Assembly (NCBI GenBank): GCA_036960605.1
Contig: JBALXI010000001.1
Span: 310,001 to 374,000 of the forward strand
Source: Oleispira sp036960605
GTDB taxonomy: Bacteria > Pseudomonadota > Gammaproteobacteria > Pseudomonadales > Oceanobacteraceae
Length of the DNA: 64,000 nucleotides
Direction of reading: 5' to 3'
In this document: positions 24,402-34,073 of the stretch, in pieces
How positions within the stretch are numbered: the stretch's first letter is position 1
How the letters are laid out: each line of letters opens with the position of its first letter
Notes under the pieces: model-generated
What the model was told of the DNA's origin: nothing
The model's database searches: none
What the model saw: only the letters and a program-made list of their open reading frames with translations
Position numbers and translations under genes: made by a program

Positions 24402-27182
24402 ATGTTTGAAGTTGGTCAGCGTTGGATAAGTGATACGGAATCAGATTTAGGCCTAGGAATGGTACAAGAAGTCGATTTTCGTCAGGTGGCGATCTTGTTC
24501 CCGGTAGCCGAAGAAGTTAGGCGTTATTCGAAAGAACAAGCTCCACTTACGCGTATCAAGTTCAATATTGAAGATACGGTATTGCTTGAAGATGGCACTA
24601 AATTAACAATTACTGAAATTCAAGAAATGAATGGCATCCTGTTTTATGGCGATGCTGAACGAATTTTGCCTGAAACTCAGTTAAGTGGTCATATTCAATT
24701 AAGCCAAGCGTCTGAACGTTTATTGGCGGGCCAAGTTGATAACAGTAAGGCTTATGAACTCCGCCTACGTGCTTTGCAGATGAAGAGCAAGCTGCAAGAG
24801 CGTAAGCATTATGGCCTGGTAGGCAGTCGAACTACCCTGCTTCCTCACCAGCTTTTTATTGCCAATGAAGTTTCTAGCCGAGAGGCGCCACGTGTATTAC
24901 TGGCTGATGAAGTTGGCCTAGGTAAGACGATTGAAGCTGGCATGATCATGCACAGTTTGTTATTAAGTGAACGTATTCAACGGGTATTGATTTTATTACC
25001 AGAAGCGTTAACGCATCAGTGGTTAGTAGAGATGGTTCGCCGTTTCAACCTACGTTTCAGTGTTCTAGATGAAGGCCGCTGCCAGGCGTTAGAAGATCAA
25101 GAAGATGGCGGCAATCCTTATTTACAGCAGCAGTTAGTGCTAGCGCCATTAAGTGCTGTTGCTAATGACCCTAAGCGCCGCGAGCAAATCTTGTCTGCGG
25201 GCTGGGATATGGTTGTTGTTGATGAAGCGCACCACCTAGAATGGTCACCGACTTCCCATGATGAGAGCTATGGCCTGGTTGAGTCCCTATCCCACGAATG
25301 CCCAGGGCTATTACTGCTAACCGCAACCCCTGAGCAGCTTGGCATGGAAGGTCACTTCGCCCGCCTTCGCTTATTGGATCCTGAACGTTTTCATAATCTA
25401 GAAGAATTTGTTCAAGAGCAGTCACAGTTCCAGCCCGTTGCTAAGGCCGCCCAGTCTTTATTGTCGGGTAACCAGTTGTCGGCAGACGAGCGTGATTCTC
25501 TGCAGAGCCTATTGAACCAAGAAATCCCAGCGCAGCCTGAAACCGAACAAGCACAAGCTTGGATCAAGCAGTTAATTGATCAGCACGGTACCGGCCGCGT
25601 TATGTTCCGTAATACGCGTAGCGCAATGGAAGGTTTCCCTAATCGTGAAGTGATTGCGCAGCCATTCACCTTACCTGTGGCCTATCAAGGTTTGACCGGT
25701 ATTGAAGGTTTATATCCAGAACGTCAAATTGAAGATTGGACAAGCGTCGACCCTCGCATTGATTGGATCAATGAGTTAATCAAGGCAAATAAGGGCGAGA
25801 AGTTCTTATTAATCACTCATCAGCAGAAGACGGTCTTACAGATCGAACGCGCGCTGTGGGAGAAGTTCGGTACTCCATGCGCCGTCTTCCATGAAGATAT
25901 GGATATGATTGAGCGTGATCGCGCAGCGGCTTATTTTGCTGAGCAAGAAGGTGGCGCTCAAATCCTTCTTTGCAGCGAAATCGGCAGCGAAGGCCGTAAC
26001 TTCCAGTTTGCTCGTCACTTGGTTTTGTTTGATTTACCTGATAACTGCGATCTTATCGAGCAGCGCATTGGTCGCCTTGACCGTATCGGTCAAAAATTCG
26101 ATATCCAGTTACATGTGCCTTACTTCGAAGGACATTCTTCTGAGCGTTTATTTGAGCTTTTGAATCAGGGTGTTGATGTCTTTAGCCATCCTAATCCTTT
26201 GGCGCAATCGTTATTAAACCATCACCATACCGAGATGGTGGCCGCGCTTGAAAGTTCTGACATAGCAGATCTACACAAGTTGGTAGATTCCTTGATACCT
26301 GAGCGTGAAGTTCAGCAGCAAGAATTAGAGCAAGGTCGCGACCGCTTATTAGAATTACAGTCTTGTGATCCTGTTAAATCGAAAGCGTTATTGGAACGAA
26401 TCATTGCCGATGATCGTCTTGATCAGGCTGTATTGCCAAGCTTCCTTGAAGAAGTCTGTGATGTTTATGGCATCATTCAGCAAGACCACAGCCATCATTG
26501 CTTCATCCTGATGCCTGGCGATCATATGCTGACGAGCTACTTCCCACACTTACCGGAAGATGGCTTAACGTATACCTGCCGTCGTGATATCGCAGTTGCC
26601 CGTGATGATGTTCAGTTCTTCACTTGGGAACATCCATTAGTCGTCGGTGCTCTTGATCTGATCTTGTCGGAAGACCATGGCAACTCGAACGTCGCTTATG
26701 TTGAGAACCATCAGTTTGCTACTGGCGACTTCTACTTCCAAGCTCAATATACCTTGGAAAGCCAAGCGCCTAAGTCTTTACAGATTCAGCGATATTTACC
26801 TGCTGAAGGTATTCACATCGCGGTAGACCCTGAAGGTAAGGTTGAATTCCAAGAGCCTGATTATTTAGACTTCCCTGAAGATCTAAAGCGCGCTACGGCG
26901 TCTGGTTTAGTGAAGCGTGTTGAAACAGGCATTAAGAAGTCGTTGAAGATTGCTAAAGCCGCCGCAGAAGCTCAACTGCCAAAGCAGTTAGCTTTGGGTG
27001 CTAAGCACATGTCGTTTGAACTCGATGGTGAGATTTCTCGCTTGCAGGAACTGCAGAAAACAAATCGAAATATTCGTGATAGTGAAATTGAGTTGATGCA
27101 GCAGAAGAAAGAAGCCCTTCTGCAAGCAATCAGCCAAGCAAACTATAAGATGGATAACATTCGCATTGTATTCTGTGGGTAA
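24402..27182 (+). CDS. rapA: RNA polymerase-associated ATPase RapA (HepA)
   Basis: 926 residues, near E. coli RapA (968). N-terminal tandem Tudor-like domains (to about 110) precede the Swi2/Snf2 ATPase: Walker A ADEVGLGKTIEAGM, DEAH box in VVVDEAHHLEW, motif III LLLTATPEQLG, and the helicase C lobe with SEIGSEGRNFQFARHLVLFD and EQRIGRLDRIGQ. RapA binds core RNA polymerase and recycles it after transcription. An SD GGAG is 11 nt before the ATG. Two hairpins follow. Confidence 0.95.
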   Translation: MFEVGQRWISDTESDLGLGMVQEVDFRQVAILFPVAEEVRRYSKEQAPLTRIKFNIEDTVLLEDGTKLTITEIQEMNGILFYGDAERILPETQLSGHIQLSQASERLLAGQVDNSKAYELRLRALQMKSKLQERKHYGLVGSRTTLLPHQLFIANEVSSREAPRVLLADEVGLGKTIEAGMIMHSLLLSERIQRVLILLPEALTHQWLVEMVRRFNLRFSVLDEGRCQALEDQEDGGNPYLQQQLVLAPLSAVANDPKRREQILSAGWDMVVVDEAHHLEWSPTSHDESYGLVESLSHECPGLLLLTATPEQLGMEGHFARLRLLDPERFHNLEEFVQEQSQFQPVAKAAQSLLSGNQLSADERDSLQSLLNQEIPAQPETEQAQAWIKQLIDQHGTGRVMFRNTRSAMEGFPNREVIAQPFTLPVAYQGLTGIEGLYPERQIEDWTSVDPRIDWINELIKANKGEKFLLITHQQKTVLQIERALWEKFGTPCAVFHEDMDMIERDRAAAYFAEQEGGAQILLCSEIGSEGRNFQFARHLVLFDLPDNCDLIEQRIGRLDRIGQKFDIQLHVPYFEGHSSERLFELLNQGVDVFSHPNPLAQSLLNHHHTEMVAALESSDIADLHKLVDSLIPEREVQQQELEQGRDRLLELQSCDPVKSKALLERIIADDRLDQAVLPSFLEEVCDVYGIIQQDHSHHCFILMPGDHMLTSYFPHLPEDGLTYTCRRDIAVARDDVQFFTWEHPLVVGALDLILSEDHGNSNVAYVENHQFATGDFYFQAQYTLESQAPKSLQIQRYLPAEGIHIAVDPEGKVEFQEPDYLDFPEDLKRATASGLVKRVETGIKKSLKIAKAAAEAQLPKQLALGAKHMSFELDGEISRLQELQKTNRNIRDSEIELMQQKKEALLQAISQANYKMDNIRIVFCG

Positions 27183-27198
27183 AAAGCAGAGCTTTTTA

Positions 27199-27234
27199 AA
27201 TCAGTAACGGGATGATCGTATCCCGTTACTGATT
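27199..27234 (+). terminator. 14-bp hairpin after rapA
   Basis: AATCAGTAACGGGA / TCCCGTTACTGATT with an 8-nt loop is perfect, but no T-tract follows. A second hairpin at 27249-27282 (AATGCTATGTGC with its near complement) lies just downstream in the convergent rapA-gor gap. Confidence 0.5.
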
Positions 27235-27306
27235 ATCCGGGCATCAGTAATGCTATGTGCTTAGTATCGAGCGCATAGCATTGCTAATAGCGGCTATTAA
27301 CAAGCC

Positions 27307-28701
27307 TTAAGACCGAGGCGATCTCATCGTAACAAACTCTTCAGCCGACGTTGGGTGAATCCCGATCGTGGCATCAAAATCTGCTTTCGTCGCACCCGCC
27401 GTAATCGCAACAGCAATACCTTGAATAGTTTCACCCGCATCATGTCCCACCATATGCACTGCAATAACTTTGTTGTTCGCCTTGTTGACGATCATCTTCA
27501 TCAGGGTACGCTCACCCATGCCGGAAATAGTATGCTTTAACGGTTTGAAGTTAGATTCATACACATCAAATTCAATCCCCTTCGCCGTGCATTCATCTTC
27601 CGTTGGACCTACCGTACCGATATTTGGCTGGCAGAAAACAGCGGTTGGGATGTTGTTATAGTGCATCGGTACGGTATCGCCATGATACATATGGGCTAGA
27701 AATTTCATGCCTTGCGCCAGCGCTACCGGTGTTAACTGTGGCGTACCAATCACATCGCCTAGTGCGTAAACAGAAGGAACGCTGGTTTGGAAGAAGTCAT
27801 TAACCTTAATAGTGGTATTAGAATTTAGCTCAATCCCCAGCGTTTCTAAATTCAAACCGTCGGTCATTGGGCGTCGCCCTGTGGCGTACATAACAAGATC
27901 AACTTCTTGCTGCTCATCGTTGCTATAAAAAACCAATAACGAACCATCAGCTTGCTTCTCTATGCGTTCAATCTCAGTTTCGGCGCGGATATTTACGCCC
28001 TTTTCTTTCATCTGATCTTGTACAAATGCACGGATATCTTCATCAAAGCCGCGTAAGACTAAGCCTTTTCGACAAACCAATGTGGTTTCTGCACCAAGGC
28101 CATTAAATATGCCAGCGAATTCAACCGCAATGTAACCTGCACCGACGACTAAGGCCCGCTTAGGGAAATCGTTATCATCTAGATTGAACACTTCATTCGA
28201 CGTAATTGCGTATTCTGCACCAGGTACTTCAGGCTTGAAAGGCCAGCTGCCTGTTGCGATCAGAATAGCATCCGCGCTAATATCTTGAGTGCCCGTTTCT
28301 TGGCCATCCTCAATAAGCTGGATACGAACCGTATTTGCATCGACTAGGCTACCAGTACCATTGAAAATGGTGGCGCCAGGGCCGGTTAATAAGTTTTCAT
28401 AAATGCCGTTAAGGCGTGAAATCTCATTGCTTTTATTATTACGCAAGGTTGGCCAATGAAAGCTATTAACCTGGCTATTAATGCCAAATCCTTTAGCTTC
28501 TTCTACTTTTTCACGGTATTCCGAAGCGTAAACAAACATTTTTTTGGGTACGCAACCAACATTCACACAAGTGCCGCCTAAATAACGATTTTCTATGATG
28601 GCGACTTTCTTACCTTGAGACGCTGCCATGCGAGCAGATCGAACGCCGCCGGAACCTGCACCGATAACCACTAGGTCAAAATGTTGTAATTCTATATTCA
28701 A
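27307..28701 (-). CDS. gor: Glutathione-disulfide reductase
   Basis: 464 residues starting at a TTG (28701) that has GGAG 8 nt upstream; a longer ATG at 28746 lacks an SD. N-terminal FAD motif VVIGAGSGGVRSARMAA, redox-active cysteines in GTCVNVGCVPKK, NADPH domain with VVGAGYIAVEFAGIF, and C-terminal IGIHPTSAEEF with the proton-transfer His-Glu pair of the dimer interface. It reduces GSSG to GSH with NADPH. Convergent with rapA. Confidence 0.93.
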   Translation of the reverse strand: MNIELQHFDLVVIGAGSGGVRSARMAASQGKKVAIIENRYLGGTCVNVGCVPKKMFVYASEYREKVEEAKGFGINSQVNSFHWPTLRNNKSNEISRLNGIYENLLTGPGATIFNGTGSLVDANTVRIQLIEDGQETGTQDISADAILIATGSWPFKPEVPGAEYAITSNEVFNLDDNDFPKRALVVGAGYIAVEFAGIFNGLGAETTLVCRKGLVLRGFDEDIRAFVQDQMKEKGVNIRAETEIERIEKQADGSLLVFYSNDEQQEVDLVMYATGRRPMTDGLNLETLGIELNSNTTIKVNDFFQTSVPSVYALGDVIGTPQLTPVALAQGMKFLAHMYHGDTVPMHYNNIPTAVFCQPNIGTVGPTEDECTAKGIEFDVYESNFKPLKHTISGMGERTLMKMIVNKANNKVIAVHMVGHDAGETIQGIAVAITAGATKADFDATIGIHPTSAEEFVTMRSPRS

Positions 28702-28803
28702 AATAAATTCTCCAAAACCTGCTGACCTATTAATTAAAAAAGTCATTAATACGTGAGGCTATTAAATTTGTCGTTATTAAAATTGTTGATATTATAAAAG
28801 GTA

Positions 28804-28825
28804 TAAAAAAAGCCCTCGCGGGCTT
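28804..28825 (-). terminator. Terminator of the gsp operon
   Basis: Stem AAGCCC / GGGCTT with loop TCGC (28810-28825), followed on the minus strand by a run of T (A run 28804-28811). It lies 120 nt downstream of gspM. Confidence 0.82.
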
Positions 28826-28945
28826 AATTGGGATAAATGAAGTTTAGATGAAATTATCCGATAGGTTAAATAGAGAGTATTCATCGTCACGATTAATATC
28901 CACTATAAGACTCATACTATAAATGCGTACTCAATAACTGAGCAT

Positions 28946-29482
28946 TTATTTATAGAGAGTTCCTCGTAAGTCTACCAAGCCAGACTTCTCACTTCGGTCC
29001 ACATTAATTTGTTTAATTTGGATGCCATGCTGTCGATTTAGTTCCTCTAACCAGCGGATAGCATCATCAAATACCGCATCTTCTAACCAAATGCGTAAGC
29101 CATCACCATCGGGTTCAAAGCGTTTTAGGTTGATGTTTGATTTTTTTGCTTGCTGGGTGACGACCGCTAAAATAGGACCGTTACTGGCAGCGCTGGCTGA
29201 CTGGCCTTGGAATTTGTGAGCATTACTGGCGAGTGTTTCGTAGATCGATAGGCTTTTATCCAGCGCGGCTTGATATTGATCTTGCTTGGCTAAAAAAGGC
29301 TGCACGAAAAGTACAATAATCAAACAAAAAACAATAAAGCCAGATACGGCTTTAACAATTATTTGATCACGACCATTTTGACTGTTATACCAAAGATTAA
29401 AGCTGACTACCGGCGGCAGTTGTTTGAATTTCTTACGGCTATCATCCCAGCCCGTTATTAATTGTTGCTGTAATTTATTCAT
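28946..29482 (-). CDS. gspM: Type II secretion protein GspM
   Basis: 178 residues with a single inner membrane helix (KAVSGFIVFCLIIVLFVQPF) and a small periplasmic ferredoxin-like domain. The position after gspL, with a 4-base overlap, and the size match GspM, which caps the assembly platform and partners GspL. Sequence conservation in GspM is low, so the call depends on synteny. It is the last gene of the visible set; no gspN follows. Confidence 0.85.
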   Translation of the reverse strand: MNKLQQQLITGWDDSRKKFKQLPPVVSFNLWYNSQNGRDQIIVKAVSGFIVFCLIIVLFVQPFLAKQDQYQAALDKSLSIYETLASNAHKFQGQSASAASNGPILAVVTQQAKKSNINLKRFEPDGDGLRIWLEDAVFDDAIRWLEELNRQHGIQIKQINVDRSEKSGLVDLRGTLYK

Positions 29483-30720
29483 GCTGAGGCTCCGATCTTC
29501 AAACGGCCTTTAACCCCTTTGTCGTCATTGGTTGCTTGGGCGATTTCTACCACTAATCCTTGCTGCTCAAGCGCGGCTTTATAGCTTTGCAGTTGCGCTA
29601 GGGTTTTAGCTGTTAAATCAATAATCAATTGGTTTTGGCGATCATTAAAACGGAAGCTCTGCCACTGAACCGTTTGCTTTAAATTATCTTGCTGCAAGGC
29701 TTTACTTGCTTGAGATAGCATAACCATGACACCCGCACTTGCCTGAGTGCCGTCGCCTTTGACCTTAGTGCGAATTTGGCGCTCAAGAAAGCGAATACGC
29801 TCACCTGGAAATAATCGTTTGTAGAGCGCGATGGTTTCGCTTTTAACTTGTTCTTGCTGAGCAATAAGCTGCTTGTTTTCTATACTGATTTCGGTAAAAG
29901 AGAATACCCCCCAGCAAGCTGCCAATACTGCAATAGGCTTCCACCATGCGGTAATTGACTCTTTTTTAGCTTCAGTCGGACGAAATTCTGCGGTTAATAA
30001 ATCACAGCACTTACCCGCAAGAGCCGTATCTCTTAAACTTGAAAAACTGCCGTGCTGAACGTTAACCGCTTTGAATATTCCGGCAAAGTTACTTTCAATT
30101 TGAGTTTTAACTAAGTTGGCAGTATCGAGGTTGGTATCGATCAGAGTAATAGTACCTTGAGACTCTGAATCAAGGTCATTGCATAAGCCTTCTAAATAAG
30201 CAGAAAGCGCGGTCTCGTGAATCTTGGCTTCACCTAAACCTGGGATATTGATCAGCCAAAACTTGCCATCGTGAACCAAGCTATTATCGGGGGTCAAGCT
30301 GGTTTCAGGAATGAGTTGACGCAACTGGATGTGATGATAAGCGCAGGCTTCTAATAGGCGATTGAAATTATCAACAAGGCTGCAATAAACTCGATGGGTA
30401 AACTTACCTTCTTTACCCGCAGTCACTAGATGATAGTGGCTGATATCTTCAATAAGACTTTCTTCAAGGGCAAATGGCAGTGCTTTCGGCAAGTGCCGAC
30501 CTTGTACGCCAGGCAGCGTTAACCAGCGACAGACATAGTTTTCACCTTGTAAAATGAATCGCAGCTGAGATAAATCACTCTGCTCCGCTGCCCACTCATC
30601 AAAAGCGAGCCAACGGCTTTGCCCCTGCTCTGCTAGTGCGTCTTTAATCTGCCCAGAAACGAAGGATGAAACAAACCAAGTTTCTAACTCAACATTCCAG
30701 CGTACAACAACTGTTTCCAT
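29479..30720 (-). CDS. gspL: Type II secretion protein GspL
   Basis: 413 residues: a large cytoplasmic actin-like domain (LRFILQGENYVCRWLTLPG, then GKFWLINIPGLGEAKIHE), a membrane helix at about residues 255-275 (WWKPIAVLAACWGVF), and a periplasmic ferredoxin-like domain. GspL recruits the ATPase GspE to the platform. It overlaps gspM by four bases. Confidence 0.88.
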   Translation of the reverse strand: METVVVRWNVELETWFVSSFVSGQIKDALAEQGQSRWLAFDEWAAEQSDLSQLRFILQGENYVCRWLTLPGVQGRHLPKALPFALEESLIEDISHYHLVTAGKEGKFTHRVYCSLVDNFNRLLEACAYHHIQLRQLIPETSLTPDNSLVHDGKFWLINIPGLGEAKIHETALSAYLEGLCNDLDSESQGTITLIDTNLDTANLVKTQIESNFAGIFKAVNVQHGSFSSLRDTALAGKCCDLLTAEFRPTEAKKESITAWWKPIAVLAACWGVFSFTEISIENKQLIAQQEQVKSETIALYKRLFPGERIRFLERQIRTKVKGDGTQASAGVMVMLSQASKALQQDNLKQTVQWQSFRFNDRQNQLIIDLTAKTLAQLQSYKAALEQQGLVVEIAQATNDDKGVKGRLKIGASA

Positions 30721-30742
30721 TATTTCAGCCTAAAACTTTTAA

Positions 30743-31825
30743 CTAAATGCCGCCACTACCTGGGGTAGTATTGCTATTATTGTTTGTAGCACTGCCAGAG
30801 GCATTGCTATTAGGATTATTTGTTACTGGAAGGCGCGCTTCTGTACGAGAGTAATCTCGATAATAAGTACGCATCTCTCCAGATTGTGCATCGCGATAAA
30901 TTAGCATTTCAATGGTTGCGATGCGGTCTGCTAATGTTACCTTAGCAAAAACTTCGAAGTATTCAGAGTTTACACTGAAATCAGCCTTATCCCATACTTC
31001 CTTAGGATTTTGATCTTTGGAATCGGTATCCCCGCTTGCGCCAGTAAATGGCTGAACCTCGGTTAAACTCCAGAATTCATCAATAGTAGTAAAGCCTTTA
31101 TCGCCTCGATTGCCAATAACCGCATCCGCCTCTGATAATGACCAACTAGTGGTCAGCGCCGCCATGACTTTATTACTTGCGGTATTAACATTCAGTGTCG
31201 CTTTAATAGGGAGCGCCGTGATATACGGTATTAGCTTTCGATAGCTCTGAGCATCAACGCCTTCCACCAGTAAAAGCTCAGAGGGGTGCTTAAATAGATT
31301 ATAACTGGCTCGATAAGGGACTTCTGCCGCTAGATAATCGTTATCGACCATGCTGTCTTCGTCCATAAACTTGTGAGTACGATCCGCAATTGTTGGATCT
31401 AAGCCAAGTTCATCTAACAAATTTTTGAAGCGCTGTATTTGAGCCGCTTTGTTGGTGGATGATTTATGCAAGCCATTAATGTTGAAGCGTGACTGCGCAT
31501 CAATAATTTGAATTTCTACAGTGCCTGGCTCCAATGGATAGGTATGAGGCTTGGCCCACTCCTCTAAGGGGTGATCCACATCGGGATTATCATCATAATC
31601 TAAACGTAAGCCAGAGCGGACTGCGTATTCAATGCCCGTGCTGTAGGCTCTTGCCTGCTGTAGCGCTTGCAAGTTTCCGCTACGCTGAATGTCTAGGCTT
31701 TGGCGGTCGATCATCGCTGTTGCTAAAACTGCGACGATGGCAAAAATCAGTAATACTGAAATAAGCGCTAAGCCTTGCTGGCTTTTAATACTGTTGAAGT
31801 GCCTTGGGGATTTATTGATCATCAT
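30743..31825 (-). CDS. gspK: Type II secretion minor pseudopilin GspK
   Basis: About 360 residues. A prepilin-like leader (SQQGLALISVLLIFAIVAVLATAM) uses Gly-Leu rather than Gly-Phe and the +5 Glu is absent, both typical of GspK. The large globular domain (SRFNINGLH, then LNVNTASNKVMAAL) contains the helix-hairpin insertion. It caps the pseudopilus. The start overlaps the gspJ end; ATGs at 31825 and 31822 are both possible. The C-terminal tail is Asn/Ser/Gly-rich. Confidence 0.88.
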   Translation of the reverse strand: MMINKSPRHFNSIKSQQGLALISVLLIFAIVAVLATAMIDRQSLDIQRSGNLQALQQARAYSTGIEYAVRSGLRLDYDDNPDVDHPLEEWAKPHTYPLEPGTVEIQIIDAQSRFNINGLHKSSTNKAAQIQRFKNLLDELGLDPTIADRTHKFMDEDSMVDNDYLAAEVPYRASYNLFKHPSELLLVEGVDAQSYRKLIPYITALPIKATLNVNTASNKVMAALTTSWSLSEADAVIGNRGDKGFTTIDEFWSLTEVQPFTGASGDTDSKDQNPKEVWDKADFSVNSEYFEVFAKVTLADRIATIEMLIYRDAQSGEMRTYYRDYSRTEARLPVTNNPNSNASGSATNNNSNTTPGSGGI

Positions 31826-32579
31826 AAGCCAATAACCATAGACGTTCGATTTCACCAATTTTAGGTAGAGTAAGTTTCCAGCGCATTGCTGTGGGTATTT
31901 CTGGGCTCGTCCCTGTTTGCAGATTCGGCCATTGGCTATACCAGTTACTGGCGGCAGGCTGGGATTGCTGATTGTTAGTATTGGTATTCGTGCCGGCTGT
32001 ATTTTCGGTGGCTAAAATTTCAATTTCCAGCTCTTCTACTAGATCCAAAATAATCTGAGTCCTGGCTTCGGTATCCCCTGAGCGATCGAGTACAGGCCAG
32101 AAATAGCGTATTAGGCAAGAACCATCGGGCTCTAAGTTGCCAATTTCTTGCAATCTTAGCTTGGCTTGTTCGCATTCTTCTTCATCAATATCAAATAGCT
32201 GGAAGGCAACTCGTTGAATGATCGCCCTTGGATCATCGGTAATAGGACTATTGCGCCAACCAAGGCGAGTCCATTCAGCCAAATAGTCGGTGCCATCGAT
32301 AATAATTGCAGGCTGAGTATCACCATATTCATCGCGTATGCTGCGGTTAATAATTTGCTCTACATCACGACTAACGAACTGGTTGAAACGCTGCAAGGTG
32401 GTCAATTGTTCCGAGCGAATGTCTGTTATTTTCTTGGTCTCAATGATATTGCTGAGTAAGTTGGTCGAAGCAATGCCGATGAGCGCCGTAATTGAAATGG
32501 CAATCATTACTTCGAGTAAGGTGAAGCCCTGCTGGCTGATTCGTTGTCGACCCTGACGTAAAAAAGAATAGCGCTGCAT
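31812..32579 (-). CDS. gspJ: Type II secretion minor pseudopilin GspJ
   Basis: 255 residues with the class III signal QQGFTLLEVMIAISITALIG (Gly/Phe cleavage and +5 Glu), then a beta-rich domain with a low-complexity TNTNTNNQQSQ stretch before the C-terminal RWKLTLPKIGEIERLW. Part of the GspI-J-K tip complex. It begins in the last codon of gspI. Confidence 0.9.
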   Translation of the reverse strand: MQRYSFLRQGRQRISQQGFTLLEVMIAISITALIGIASTNLLSNIIETKKITDIRSEQLTTLQRFNQFVSRDVEQIINRSIRDEYGDTQPAIIIDGTDYLAEWTRLGWRNSPITDDPRAIIQRVAFQLFDIDEEECEQAKLRLQEIGNLEPDGSCLIRYFWPVLDRSGDTEARTQIILDLVEELEIEILATENTAGTNTNTNNQQSQPAASNWYSQWPNLQTGTSPEIPTAMRWKLTLPKIGEIERLWLLAYDDQ

Positions 32580-32962
32580 TAATATTTACCCATGAAGCCG
32601 GTTAAGCTGACTAACGGATTCTCTTTGTCGCTCATCTTAGCGACTTGAATTTCTATGCGGCGAAAATTGGGTAAAGGGGTATCTTCTACCTTGGTAACAA
32701 TATGCCACTCACGCCCTGCCATATCTTCATCGTCTTTTGTTTGAGTCGCTGCCGGGTAACCCGACAGCTTTAATTTATTGAGGCGGTTTTCAGCAACAAA
32801 AGACGCCAACGTTTTTTCTTCCAGATATAAAACAGTATCAGCATTCTGGCTTGCGGTGCGACTAATTGCCGAGGCCATGACGGCGAATATCGACAGTGAA
32901 ATCATCACTTCGATTAACGTAAATCCGCGTTTTAATGAGCGTCGATTGCGATTATTCTTCAT
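32579..32962 (-). CDS. gspI: Type II secretion minor pseudopilin GspI
   Basis: 127 residues beginning KRGFTLIEVMISLSIFAVM, a prepilin peptidase substrate with +5 Glu, followed by the GspI pattern ASFVAENRLNKLKL and GREWHIVTKVEDTPLPNFRR. It overlaps gspH by 11 bases and gspJ by one. Confidence 0.92.
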   Translation of the reverse strand: MKNNRNRRSLKRGFTLIEVMISLSIFAVMASAISRTASQNADTVLYLEEKTLASFVAENRLNKLKLSGYPAATQTKDDEDMAGREWHIVTKVEDTPLPNFRRIEIQVAKMSDKENPLVSLTGFMGKY

Positions 32963-33578
32963 AGTTCTCAGTCGTCATTTGAAAACGGCTAAAACCGTCA
33001 CCTTCGATAAATAGGCTGAAGCTCTCGTCGTACTGACTTTGCAGTGTGACTTTGAACGGTGTGTATTCATCCGAGGATAAAAACAAGATAGCAGGTCTAA
33101 CCCCATCGTCATCTATCAAGTCACTGAAATCAATATCCTTGTCTTCTAACATGAGGCTCATGGAAAGTTGCTCAGGCAGATCAGAAGAATTTTTTAAATT
33201 GCCTTCGTAAGCATCCCAAGGATTGTCCTTTAGTTTGGTCACTTCTTCTTTTGTTTTATCCGCCATTTGGGCTGAATTATGAATATCAACATACTTCAAT
33301 AGCTGGGTTGATTCCCCATCCATAGCCAAGCCTAGGTCGACATTCTGAAAAACGGCTTCATCTCGGTAAGCATCTAGCTGAGCAATAAAGCGAAGCGCTT
33401 GCTGTCGCGCTTCATGCTTATGCTCATTACCGCCGGTGCTTAATGTAGCCATCCCCAACATCATGCCCATAATAAGAAGAACGACCATCACTTCTATTAA
33501 AGTAAAGCCGGCACTTTCAATACGGCGATTAACATGGCCTTTAGCGCGGATGGGGGAATAGCTACGATTCAACATCAT
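32952..33578 (-). CDS. gspH: Type II secretion minor pseudopilin GspH
   Basis: 208 residues; type IV prepilin signal SAGFTLIEVMVVLLIMGMML with an unusually long leader (about 24 residues before the Gly/Phe site). The rest is the weakly conserved GspH domain. Its position between gspG and gspI supports it. It starts in the last base of the gspG stop region. Confidence 0.88.
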   Translation of the reverse strand: MMLNRSYSPIRAKGHVNRRIESAGFTLIEVMVVLLIMGMMLGMATLSTGGNEHKHEARQQALRFIAQLDAYRDEAVFQNVDLGLAMDGESTQLLKYVDIHNSAQMADKTKEEVTKLKDNPWDAYEGNLKNSSDLPEQLSMSLMLEDKDIDFSDLIDDDGVRPAILFLSSDEYTPFKVTLQSQYDESFSLFIEGDGFSRFQMTTENYEE

Positions 33579-34030
33579 TAATCGTTACTGCTAATATCAG
33601 CTAATTCTTCTTCGCCGCCTTCTTGACCATCAGCACCTAAAGATAGAATTTCATAAGCTCCACTTTCGTAGAAGTAGACGAATTCATTACCCCAAGAATC
33701 TTGTGGCAGCTTGCTGCCTTTCAGGTAGCCGCCAGATTTCCAATTTTTAGCTTCTGGGCTACCGCTTGGCTTAGCAACCAAGGCTTCAAGGCCTTGATCA
33801 GTTGTTGGGTAGGTGTAATTATCTAGCTTATAAAGATCGAGTGAATTCTCAATTAATTTAATTTGGCTTTTAGTGGTTTTGATGCGAGCTTCGCCAGCAT
33901 TGCCAATTACGTTACCGGCGACAAGTGCTAGCATGCCGCCAATAATGGCCAATACGACCATCACTTCGATTAAGGTAAAGCCTGATTGCTGCTGTACGCC
34001 AGACGTTTTTCTGTAAGACATTTTCTTCAT
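33578..34030 (-). CDS. gspG: Type II secretion major pseudopilin GspG
   Basis: 150 residues; signal QSGFTLIEVMVVLAIIGGML, then KTTKSQIKLIENSLDLYKLDNYTYPTTDQGLEAL and KLPQDSWGNEFVYF, the signature of GspG. It builds the pseudopilus after prepilin peptidase cleavage. AGGA is eight bases before the ATG. Confidence 0.96.
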   Translation of the reverse strand: MKKMSYRKTSGVQQQSGFTLIEVMVVLAIIGGMLALVAGNVIGNAGEARIKTTKSQIKLIENSLDLYKLDNYTYPTTDQGLEALVAKPSGSPEAKNWKSGGYLKGSKLPQDSWGNEFVYFYESGAYEILSLGADGQEGGEEELADISSND

Positions 34031-34073
34031 GACTATTTCCTAACTATATTAATAATAAAAATGGTTAGTCCGC

